From Gemmatimonadota bacterium (lineage in GTDB: Bacteria; Latescibacterota; UBA2968; UBA8231), in assembly GCA_028875335.1 (NCBI GenBank), contig JAPPEF010000391.1:1-37743 (forward strand): DNA of 37,743 nucleotides, given 5' to 3'. The notes beneath the pieces were generated by a model. The model was not told where the DNA came from. It made no database searches and was given only the letters and a program-made list of their open reading frames with translations. Positions 7,933-15,402 of the stretch are shown in pieces (positions within the stretch are counted from its first letter, which is position 1; every line of letters starts with the position of its first letter). Both the position numbers and the translations under genes were made by a program.

Positions 7933-8028
7933 ACCGGCTCCTCGTCCAGTTTGAAGCACAGATGGCCACTTTTATTCGTAAATTTTGAAAATATAACCCC
8001 ACTCTATCGGCGCAACCGCACTGGGGAC

Positions 8029-8078
8029 AGACGCAAAAAAGGGAGCGGCTCCTGTGCAGTACCGCTCCCCTTGCGTCT
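8029..8078 (-). terminator. Two-tier hairpin terminator downstream of protease copy B
   Basis: The inner stem GGGAGCGG/CCGCTCCC (8041-8048 with 8062-8069) has a 13-base loop and is followed on the minus strand by TTTTTT (from 8035-8040). The outer arms AGACGCAA/TTGCGTCT (8029-8036 with 8071-8078) can extend the structure. It is located about 70 bases after the stop codon of the protease gene. Because the outer arms close over the T-run, the folded form could act as an antiterminator-like or RNA-stabilising structure; the simple reading is an intrinsic terminator. Confidence 0.75.
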
Positions 8079-8146
8079 CTCTCTATTGGTTATAAGCCAT
8101 CGCTTCCATCCGCTATAGACATCCCCAAAACACCTTGACGCATCGG

Positions 8147-11100
8147 TCAACGCAATAGGATCAGCTTGCGCGTCAACACGCCGTCGGCAGTCACCAGCCT
8201 ATATAGGTACATGCCGCTGGCCACAGGGCGACCTGCATCGTCGCGACCATTCCAGCGGAGTCGGTGGTAGCCGGCCTGCTGCGGCCCTTGATGCAATACC
8301 GACACCCGTTGCCCGCTCAGTGCGAATACTTCCACGCGCGTCGGGCCAGGAGCGTGCAAGAAGTAGGAAAGACCTGTCTGGCTGTTGAACGGATTGGGTG
8401 CGTTTTGCGCCAACTGGTCGCTGTCGGGCAGCTCGGTCAAAGCCCGCGCCGGATCTGGTGCAATTTCCAATTGCAGAGATCGGACGTTATCGGCGGGATT
8501 GATTTCCAGTTCGTCTGCCGAGAATTCAATGGTGAAGTCGAGGGTGCCGGCCTGTAATGGTGTGAAAATCAGCCACAGATCCATCAGGGTGTATCTATTT
8601 GGTAGGGTGCCACAGTTAAGGGTGCCCGTGTGCTCGTTCGTTTCGACGATTTCGCAGGGGACACTGTCCCTGCCCTTGTGGATGTATTCGAGACGCATGG
8701 GCAAACTGGCCGACCAAGTCAACGTGACATTGGAGGCGGCTTCTCCGAAAAAACGCGTGTGTGCTAACAGGCTGAGGGACCTTTCCGCGTTGACACGCGG
8801 AGCATGGCTATCGTTGCGTAGATAGGCCCTCAGATCTACTTGCGGCGGTACGGAATAGTAATCTATAGGGTCCGTTCCGTACTGGAATTCGAGGAGGTTG
8901 GATATTCCGTCGCCATCTAAGTCGCCGTCTGGAAATTCGACCTCCTCCGGGTCGATTACTCCATCACCGTCTCCATCGGACCAAGCCAAAGGATTAGTAG
9001 GGAAGTCGTCTTGGTCGTTTTCGACTCCGTCCCCATCTTGATCTAGGGCGATTCCGGCCGGACGCAGGGGGCCTTCACAGTAGAGACCGGCATACGGGAG
9101 ACTGTCACTGGACTCGCCAGCTAGAGCGGAAAAGAGCGAAGAAAACGAGTAGTTCGCATCGAGCAGATTATTGGTAAAGTAACAGGTCATAGCCTCAAAG
9201 TTGCTAATGGCTCCATCGTCAATGGCGGCGTTGATAAGTCTGTCTAGTCGGGTATTGAGGTATTCATTGGATGCGCCGCGATCCTCGCTAAACGGGGCGG
9301 GCACCGATAGGGAGCCGGTGCATCCGAAGCGCGGATTGAGTTGGGTTGCTACGGATTGGCAATCCAAGTCTAGATCGCCGTCAATTAGCTGTAAGGCGTT
9401 TTCGATCTCCGCGGCATTGTCGCTAGTGGAGGCGGCTGGCCAGAGGAAAGAGGTAGTGGGGTTGATCAGTTGCCCGAGGAGGGCGACCTCTTCATCTAAA
9501 AAGGCATCGTACTCAAAAGCCATTTGGCTATCGGCTGACCAACTCGCAATTAGGGCGTCGTAGCCTGCGGTGTTGCCGTGACGTATCTCGTCCAACAGCT
9601 CCAATAATGGAATGCGCCGCTGCTGATGCATGAAATTGAAGAAAAGGCTACCGTAGCGATAGAATTTGAAGCCATCACTGTAACAAGACTGAAAAATTTG
9701 CTTAGTGTCGAGGCGAGTCTCATCGTTGGCGATTCCGCTCACCATGTTCTGACGCACGAGAACACCTTGGGCGGAAGTGCTGCCCGCTAGGAATTCGGCT
9801 AAGCCTTCGTCTAACCAAGGCAGTCGGCAGTCTTGATAGATGTTAGTCTGTCCCCACAAGCCCGGATGCAGGAAGCGACCAGCCAAATAATGCACGTACT
9901 CGTGGCGAAACAGCTCTTCGAGCGTAAAGATGCTCTCATCTCGGGTCCGCTGATAGGTGTAGAACGTGGCGTCTGGTTCAATGTAGATGCCGCCGTTGTT
10001 GGTATCTAAGTCGAACACATACCCCTGAAATCGTTCGTACTCTGCCTTAGTGCCGTAAATCTTGATGTAGAGTACATCGTTGACATCGCCGGCTACGGCC
10101 TTGTCGGTTTCTAACAATCGGTGAAACTGTGCCTTGACCTCCTTAGCTGCGTAGTACAAGGGCTGCACTGTCTCCAAATTCAGGGACGTTTCAAACACTA
10201 CGGCCCCATCGTCGAAACGGTACGTGTGAGGGAAGGCCCGGGCGATGATTTCACTTTCCAGTACGTCCCGACAGATGTTCCAAGTATCGCAACTGACCCG
10301 ATCTTCTAGGTTTTCCACCAAAACCATGAAGGGGCCACTGAGACGTTCGTAGTTGGGGAGTATAGAGAGCAGGGCGGCGATGACGGTTTCTTCTAGAGCA
10401 TCTACTGCGGCTAACCTCCCGAGCTCGCGGATGGCGTTTTCCAGTAGGTACTCATTGTCTGGATAGAGAAAATCGTAGCCAGTAGCTTGCAACAGAATGT
10501 CAACGATTTCCGTGTCGCGACCGAGGGCGTCCATAAAGCTCTGATCGCGGTTGACGATACCGCGAAAGATAAGAAAGAAGACGCGGTTATAGGCCCTCAA
10601 CTGGGCCCTGCTGGCCGCTCGCTCGGACGTCAATCCCGACAGAACGCGTTTTACTTCTACTAAGTGATGCTGGCGCACCTGATCTTGGTCGGCAACGGTG
10701 AACCAGTCGTCCAAGATATTCGCGGCCTCGTCGTTGAGGTCATAAAAGTGATCGCTGGCCGCGAAGGCTTTTGATGCGGAGACATGGGCGCGGATCGTCT
10801 CTCTGTTGAAAGATGGAATCTCGTCTTCGTAAAAAGCATGGTAGTACCCAATTCGGACGAAAAACCAAAGCTGGTGTAAGCCGGTGGCGTTGGTCCCGTC
10901 GTATGTAGGAACCAGCGCTTCAATGGCCTTCAACACGGCCTGCATATTCTGGTTGGTAAAAATAGCGGGCATGTTGTCGTCGAAGGTCCAAAGGACGTCT
11001 GACAGACAATCCCGCGAGTGAGTTTTCAGATAGTTGATCAGATCATTCCCGCCGCGGGCGGCCAAGTCGGCGGATGAGCAGTGATCCGCATACAGCTTGG

Positions 11101-11287
11101 CCGCGGGGCGAGCCGTCTTTTGTTCCAGCGGTTGGGAAATCCGAGTCGACGTGATTGCGGCTCTACTGCAAAGCGGAGGGTGCGAAGTCTGGCTCTCGTC
11201 TGTGCGTGGGGCGATTGTTGCTGCGGCCAGACCCGTGCTTAATGCCACAAGTAGGGCCATCAAAATGATAACGATTGTATTATACAT
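8147..11287 (-). CDS. Secreted M9-family (microbial collagenase-like) metalloprotease with Ca-binding repeats and sorting-type tail (copy B)
   Basis: A 1046-residue paralogue of the protease at 1810-4473. It has a signal peptide (residues about 1-24), an M9 N-terminal-like domain (about 75-300), and a catalytic domain with HEYVH (His462, Glu463, His466) and WLDEGLAEF (Glu494). The spacing of 28 equals that of clostridial collagenases. Unlike copy A it then has thrombospondin type-3-like Asp-rich repeats (DQDGDGVENDQDD, DGDGDGVIDPEE, DGDLDGDGISN), expected to bind Ca. A beta-sandwich-like segment of about 120 residues follows, then the same FlgD-like/type IX-style tail (APNPFNSQT...TRKLILLR). 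The ATG at 11287 aligns with the start of copy A, making the TTG at 11290 unnecessary; AAAGGA lies 9 bases upstream. Active-site residues are complete. Collagen as substrate is inference. Confidence 0.87.
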   Translation of the reverse strand: MYNTIVIILMALLVALSTGLAAATIAPRTDESQTSHPPLCSRAAITSTRISQPLEQKTARPAAKLYADHCSSADLAARGGNDLINYLKTHSRDCLSDVLWTFDDNMPAIFTNQNMQAVLKAIEALVPTYDGTNATGLHQLWFFVRIGYYHAFYEDEIPSFNRETIRAHVSASKAFAASDHFYDLNDEAANILDDWFTVADQDQVRQHHLVEVKRVLSGLTSERAASRAQLRAYNRVFFLIFRGIVNRDQSFMDALGRDTEIVDILLQATGYDFLYPDNEYLLENAIRELGRLAAVDALEETVIAALLSILPNYERLSGPFMVLVENLEDRVSCDTWNICRDVLESEIIARAFPHTYRFDDGAVVFETSLNLETVQPLYYAAKEVKAQFHRLLETDKAVAGDVNDVLYIKIYGTKAEYERFQGYVFDLDTNNGGIYIEPDATFYTYQRTRDESIFTLEELFRHEYVHYLAGRFLHPGLWGQTNIYQDCRLPWLDEGLAEFLAGSTSAQGVLVRQNMVSGIANDETRLDTKQIFQSCYSDGFKFYRYGSLFFNFMHQQRRIPLLELLDEIRHGNTAGYDALIASWSADSQMAFEYDAFLDEEVALLGQLINPTTSFLWPAASTSDNAAEIENALQLIDGDLDLDCQSVATQLNPRFGCTGSLSVPAPFSEDRGASNEYLNTRLDRLINAAIDDGAISNFEAMTCYFTNNLLDANYSFSSLFSALAGESSDSLPYAGLYCEGPLRPAGIALDQDGDGVENDQDDFPTNPLAWSDGDGDGVIDPEEVEFPDGDLDGDGISNLLEFQYGTDPIDYYSVPPQVDLRAYLRNDSHAPRVNAERSLSLLAHTRFFGEAASNVTLTWSASLPMRLEYIHKGRDSVPCEIVETNEHTGTLNCGTLPNRYTLMDLWLIFTPLQAGTLDFTIEFSADELEINPADNVRSLQLEIAPDPARALTELPDSDQLAQNAPNPFNSQTGLSYFLHAPGPTRVEVFALSGQRVSVLHQGPQQAGYHRLRWNGRDDAGRPVASGMYLYRLVTADGVLTRKLILLR

Positions 11288-11386
11288 CAATATCTATCCT
11301 TTCCAAGCTATCGTATTGCTCACCTTCGCGTAAGATTCGTCATCGCTCAAAGGGTGTGTTCCGATTCTGCGGAGCGGAAATCGCCT

Positions 11387-11877
11387 TTATCCCTGAAACA
11401 GCGACAGCGCCCCATCGACGTACATCTCGGTTCCCGTGATATAGCTGGCCTCGTCCGAGGCCAAAAAGAGAATGGCGTTGGCGACCTCTTCAGAGCTAGC
11501 GGCGCGTTGTTGTAGGGGGATCATGCCTTGGGGGAACTCGCGGGGGATGCGGATCTTGTCGATGTTGCGGGGGAAGGTGTTCTCGCCGATGCTGGTTTTG
11601 GTAGCGCCAGGGCAGACGCCGTTGATGCCGGCGTTGGGCACGACGATGTCGAGGCGGCCACCAGTCCGGCGACGCGCTTAGCGTTAGCTACGTCGCCGGG
11701 CAAGGCCAACGCTTGGCCGCCTAGTCCTTCGATTTCAGCGACAGCTTCCTCGCAGCGCTCGGCGCGACGGGCCGTTAGCGCGATGTTGGCTCCTTCGCGG
11801 GCCATAGCCACGGCCGCGGCCCGACCGATGCCGCTGCTACCCCCGGTGATGAGGGCTACTCTGTCCTTCAGCTTCAT
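11387..11877 (-). pseudogene. Broken duplicate of the SDR gene at 5557-6339
   Basis: The DNA is almost the same as the intact SDR gene, including the AGGAG ribosome-binding site. The first roughly 210 bases from the start codon side look identical. Two deletions remove 292 bases. One of 270 bases equals 5787-6056 of the intact copy and joins near-repeats (GATGACGTTGATGCGG and GACGCCGTTGATGCCG). One of 22 bases lies between two GGCGGCC copies at 6093-6099 and 6115-6121. The first is in frame; the second shifts the frame, so the N-terminal part (11877 down to about 11670) and the C-terminal part (about 11640 to 11387, with YITGTEMYVDGAL) are in different frames. The catalytic Ser/Tyr/Lys region is deleted, so no active enzyme can be made. 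Confidence 0.9.
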
Positions 11878-11891
11878 GTCGATCTCCTAAG

Positions 11892-11920
11892 TTGACGAGA
11901 AAATGTGAGCGGAATATCAT
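11892..11920 (+). promoter_or_regulatory. Sigma-70-type promoter for the sugar-acid/peptidase operon
   Basis: TTGACG at 11892-11897 and TATCAT at 11915-11920 are separated by exactly 17 bases. Transcription would start near 11927, ahead of the ATG candidates at 11950 and 11962. The GTG at 11905 lies inside the promoter and so is not the translation start. The promoter sits right at the 5' edge of the broken SDR copy and faces away from it. Confidence 0.6.
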
Positions 11921-11961
11921 TGGAAGCCCCTAAAATACATCTGGCGAAAATGGAGACAAGA

Positions 11962-13221
11962 ATGGAAGAAAACGTGAACATGCACTCCCGTCCCTCGGAC
12001 CTGAAGATCACGGATCTGCGCGTCGCCAATCTGCGCGGCGCACCGTTCCGCGCGACGATCATCCGCATCGACACCAATCAGGGGATCTCTGGCTACGGCG
12101 AGGTGCGCGATGGCGGCAGCCCGACCTACGCGCTGATGCTCAAAAGCCGCCTACTCGGAGAAAACCCCTGCAACGTCGATAAGCTCTTCCGCAAGATCAA
12201 ACAATTCGGCCACCACGCGCGTCAGGCCGGCGGCGTCTGCGGCGTCGAGATGGCGCTGATGGACTTAGCGGGCAAAGCCTATGATGTGCCGGCCTACCAA
12301 CTGGCCGGGGGCAAGTTCCGCGATCGGATTCTCTGTTACTGCGATACCCCCACGCGGCGCGATGGCCGGGAGATGGGACAGTTGCTCAAGGAGCGAATGG
12401 AGCGGGGGTTTAAATTCCTCAAAATGGACGTCGGCATTGGGTTGCTGCGGGGGATCGAAGACGCGCTGATCGCACCGCCGGGCATGTTGGAAAGCCAGGG
12501 CATTATGCACCCATTTACGGGTATCCAGATTACCAACAAGGGCATCGACATCCTCTGCGAATACGTGGCGCAGGTGCGCGAGGTGATCGGTTATGAAATC
12601 CCCTTGGCCGTCGATCACTTTGGCCACATTGGCGTCGAGTCCTGCATCCGCTTGGGCAAGGCGCTGGATCAGTTCAGTCTAGCTTGGTACGAGGATATGA
12701 TCCCCTGGCAGTTGGCCGACCAGTGGCAGCGGCTCGCCGAGGCCGTGGATACGCCGGTATGCACGGGCGAGGATATCTATCTCAAGGAAAACTTCCTGCC
12801 GCTTTTTGAACGGCGCGCCATTGCCGTCGCTCACCCGGACTTGGCCTCTTCCGGCGGGATCCTCGAGACCAAAAAGATCGGTGACCTAGCCCAGGATCAC
12901 GGCATTGCCATGGCGTTGCACATGGCCATGTCGCCGGTGGCGGCATTGGCTTCGGTGCATTGCGCTGCGGCGACGGAAAACTTCATGGTGCTCGAAAACC
13001 ACTCGGTCGATCAGCTAGAACAGTGGAGCAGCTTGGTCGAGGGCTTGCCGGTGCCCCTGATTGAGGACGGGCACATTGCGGTGCCAGAGGGGCCGGGGCT
13101 GGGCTTTAGCGGCCTCAACAAAGAAGTGTTGCGGTCGTTTGCCGATCCAGACCAGCCGGAGATTTTTGGCCCCACCGACGAGTGGGACGACGAGCGGCCA
13201 CACGACCGCTTGTGGAGCTAA
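11962..13221 (+). CDS. Enolase superfamily enzyme, mandelate racemase / sugar-acid dehydratase type
   Basis: About 420 residues with the capping domain followed by the (beta/alpha)7 barrel of the mandelate racemase/muconate lactonizing group. These enzymes abstract the proton alpha to a carboxylate, usually racemising or dehydrating a sugar acid. Counting from Met 11962, the second-strand lysine segment is KFLKMD (151-156). Likely Mg ligands are Asp218 (AVDHFGHIG), Glu244 (WYEDMIP) and Glu270 (CTGED). HPDLASSGG (Asp293) and ALHMAMS (His320) give a His/Asp dyad. ATG 11962 has GGAG six bases upstream; 11950 and 11980 remain possible. Three bases separate the stop region from the dehydrogenase gene downstream, suggesting one catabolic pathway. 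The exact substrate is unknown. Confidence 0.85.
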   Translation: MEENVNMHSRPSDLKITDLRVANLRGAPFRATIIRIDTNQGISGYGEVRDGGSPTYALMLKSRLLGENPCNVDKLFRKIKQFGHHARQAGGVCGVEMALMDLAGKAYDVPAYQLAGGKFRDRILCYCDTPTRRDGREMGQLLKERMERGFKFLKMDVGIGLLRGIEDALIAPPGMLESQGIMHPFTGIQITNKGIDILCEYVAQVREVIGYEIPLAVDHFGHIGVESCIRLGKALDQFSLAWYEDMIPWQLADQWQRLAEAVDTPVCTGEDIYLKENFLPLFERRAIAVAHPDLASSGGILETKKIGDLAQDHGIAMALHMAMSPVAALASVHCAAATENFMVLENHSVDQLEQWSSLVEGLPVPLIEDGHIAVPEGPGLGFSGLNKEVLRSFADPDQPEIFGPTDEWDDERPHDRLWS

Positions 13222-13223
13222 AA

Positions 13224-14282
13224 ATGGCCTACGACATCGCCGTGCTCAAAGGCGACGGTATCGGACCGGAGGTCATGGACGAGGCCTTAAAGGTGCTCAA
13301 TGCGTTGGGGACTCCTGCTCTTGCCTTCGTTGAGTATCCGTGCGGCGCAGGGTGCTATCTGGAGCAAGGAGATCCGCTGCCGGAAGCGACGGTTGAAGGA
13401 TGTCGCCGGGCGGATGCGGTGCTGTTGGGAGCAATGGGGCTGCCGCACGTGCGCTGGCCGGACGGGACGGAGATGCGGCCACAAGTCGATTTGCGCTTCC
13501 AACTGGACCTATACGCGGGGGTGCGGCCGATTTATCTCTATGCGGCCGCGCATACTCCGCTCAAAGGATTAGAGGCTGGAGATATTGATTTCGTCATCCT
13601 GCGCGAGAACGTCGAGGGGCTTTTTGCCTCCATGAACGGCGGCATCCAGTTGCGCGGCGAAGTGGCCGTGGACTCCATGGTCATTACGCGCACGGGCACG
13701 GAGCGCGTAGTGCGCTACGCCTTTGAGCTAGCGCGGCAGCGAGGCCGGACGCCGATGAAGGTAACGTGCGTTGACAAGGCCAATGTCTTTCGCTCGATGG
13801 CTTTCTTCCGCAGCGTGTACGACGAGGTGGCTGCCGACTATCCAGACGTCGAGCGCGACTACGCGTACATCGATGCGCTGAGCATGTACTTGGTGCAGCA
13901 ACCGGCGGGATACGACGTGCTGGTCACCGAGAATATGTACGGGGACATTATATCGGACTTGGCCGCTGGTTTGGTCGGTGGCTTGGGGCTGGCACCTTCG
14001 GGGGACATCGGCGAGGACGCGGCTGTGTTCCAACCTTCGCACGGGACGGCCCCGGACATTGCCGGACAGGGCAAGGCCAATCCGGTGGCGATGATCCTGT
14101 CGGCGGCCTTGATGCTGCGCTGGTTGGGTCAGCGGCATGGCGATCCGGTGGCTGTTGCGGGCGCTGAGCGAATCGAAAAGGCGGTGCGCGCCGTAATCGG
14201 CGAGCAGGGCGCGGGGACGCCCGACTTAGGAGGTCAGTTGAGTTGCCGCGAGCTAGGGGAGCGGATTGTCCAAGCACTCTGA
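13224..14282 (+). CDS. Isocitrate/isopropylmalate/tartrate dehydrogenase family protein
   Basis: A 352-residue NAD(P)-dependent beta-decarboxylating dehydrogenase. Visible signatures are GDGIGPE (10-16), LDLYAGVRPIYLY, RENVEGLF, a Lys/Asn segment CVDKANVFRSM, a metal-binding YIDALSMYLVQQP, and the long C-terminal signature NMYGDIISDLAAGLVGGLGLAPSGDIG followed by HGTAPDIAG. RENVEGLF rather than the LeuB-type RELTGG favours a tartrate-, malate- or homoisocitrate-type substrate over 3-isopropylmalate. No leuC, leuD or leuA lies nearby. The ATG at 13224 follows the upstream stop by two bases, so the readings that start earlier are not needed. With the enolase-family enzyme it probably forms a two-step sugar-acid route; that is inference. 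Confidence 0.87.
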   Translation: MAYDIAVLKGDGIGPEVMDEALKVLNALGTPALAFVEYPCGAGCYLEQGDPLPEATVEGCRRADAVLLGAMGLPHVRWPDGTEMRPQVDLRFQLDLYAGVRPIYLYAAAHTPLKGLEAGDIDFVILRENVEGLFASMNGGIQLRGEVAVDSMVITRTGTERVVRYAFELARQRGRTPMKVTCVDKANVFRSMAFFRSVYDEVAADYPDVERDYAYIDALSMYLVQQPAGYDVLVTENMYGDIISDLAAGLVGGLGLAPSGDIGEDAAVFQPSHGTAPDIAGQGKANPVAMILSAALMLRWLGQRHGDPVAVAGAERIEKAVRAVIGEQGAGTPDLGGQLSCRELGERIVQAL

Positions 14283-14283
14283 C

Positions 14284-15402
14284 ATGAATCGCCGGACTTT
14301 TCTCGGCTTGGGCCTAGGTGCGGTCGCGTGGCCTGCATTGGGTCGCGCCGCGCCCGTGCGACCGGAGCGGGCGCGTCTGCGCGAGTTGGGCATTGTCATT
14401 GGCGAATTGGCGACAGGCCCCCATAACGCCATCACTGATGTCGAGGGCGTACGGGTCGGCCATGTGACGTTGATTGAGGATGGAGGTCCGGTGCGCACCG
14501 GCGTGACGGCGATTGTGCCGCGCACGCCCGCGTTTGCCGCGGATTTCACACTCAACGGCAACGGCGAGCTTATGGGGGTAGGCTCCATGCGCCGCACGGG
14601 CCTGTTGGCTGGCCCCGTCCTTTTTACCAACACGTCCAGCGTCGGCGCGGTGTACGATGGAGCGGTGGAGTGGATGCTGGCGCGCGATCCCGACCTGTTC
14701 AAAAGCGATTTGCAGCCCGCGCCCATAGTCGGCGAGACGTGGGCTGCGTTTCTCCACGACGAAGTCGGGCGGCACGTGCAACCCGTACACGCGGCAGCAG
14801 CCCTCGACGCAGCGCGCGGCGGGCCGGTGGCCGAAGGCTGCGTCGGCGGCGGGACCGGGATGCGTGCCTATAGCTTTAAGGCTGGCATTGGCACGGCGTC
14901 GCGCAAAATCCCCTGCGGCGATCGGGTCTATACCGTGGGCGTGTTGGTGCAGGCGAATTTTGGTCGGCGGCCCCGACTGCGCGTTGATGGCGTCCCGGTG
15001 GGCCGGGAGATTACCGACCTGATGCCTGCGCGCGGCGGCAAGAGCAAGTCTCTGATTGCCGCGGTGGCCACGGACGCGCCATTGATCCCGATTCAACTCC
15101 AACGCGTGTGCAAGCGGGTGGCTTTGGGCATGGCGCGCACGGGCGCGATCTCTACCCAAGGCAGCGGCGATCTCTTTCTGGCGTTTTCCACGGCCTCTCC
15201 CGAGCCGCCGGACGCGCTCGCCATGCTCTCTGACCGCTGGATCTCGGGTGTATTCCAAGGGGTAATTGAGGCTACGGAGGAAGCCATTCTCAACTCGCTG
15301 ACTACGGCCCACACCATGACTGGCCGCGGCGGCAATACTATTCACGCCCTGCCGCTGGACCGCTTGATAGAAATCATGCGCGCATACGGTCGGCTCAAAT
15401 GA
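14284..15402 (+). CDS. P1 (S58, DmpA/BapA) family aminopeptidase with Tat-type signal
   Basis: A 372-residue N-terminal-nucleophile peptidase of MEROPS family S58. These precursors cleave themselves into two chains and remove N-terminal, often beta- or D-, amino acids from short peptides. The N-terminus MNRRTFLGLGLGAVAWPALGRA resembles a Tat signal, so export to the periplasm is likely. The core shows GPHNAITDVEGVRVGHVT, CVGGGTGM and AGIGTASR. The likely self-cleavage site precedes Ser256 in SLIAAVATDAPL, at the same distance from ATDAPL as the BapA nucleophile. The ATG at 14284 lies one base after the upstream stop; the TTG at 14266 is rejected because the Tat motif begins at 14284. The next gene overlaps by four bases. 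Confidence 0.88.
   Translation: MNRRTFLGLGLGAVAWPALGRAAPVRPERARLRELGIVIGELATGPHNAITDVEGVRVGHVTLIEDGGPVRTGVTAIVPRTPAFAADFTLNGNGELMGVGSMRRTGLLAGPVLFTNTSSVGAVYDGAVEWMLARDPDLFKSDLQPAPIVGETWAAFLHDEVGRHVQPVHAAAALDAARGGPVAEGCVGGGTGMRAYSFKAGIGTASRKIPCGDRVYTVGVLVQANFGRRPRLRVDGVPVGREITDLMPARGGKSKSLIAAVATDAPLIPIQLQRVCKRVALGMARTGAISTQGSGDLFLAFSTASPEPPDALAMLSDRWISGVFQGVIEATEEAILNSLTTAHTMTGRGGNTIHALPLDRLIEIMRAYGRLK

Noticed and set aside
11905..13221. GTG at 11905 as the start of the enolase-superfamily gene
   Set aside because: It lies inside the TTGACG-17-TATCAT promoter, upstream of the expected transcript start, and the extra residues are not part of the family fold.
13224..14282. leuB (3-isopropylmalate dehydrogenase)
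   Set aside because: It has RENVEGLF instead of the LeuB-type RELTGG segment, and no leuA, leuC or leuD is present, so the gene symbol is withheld.
14314..15345. Long antisense open frame (343 codons) across the first S58 peptidase
   Set aside because: It is an opposite-strand shadow in GC-rich DNA. The plus-strand protein is a complete, motif-bearing family member and the antisense translation resembles nothing.
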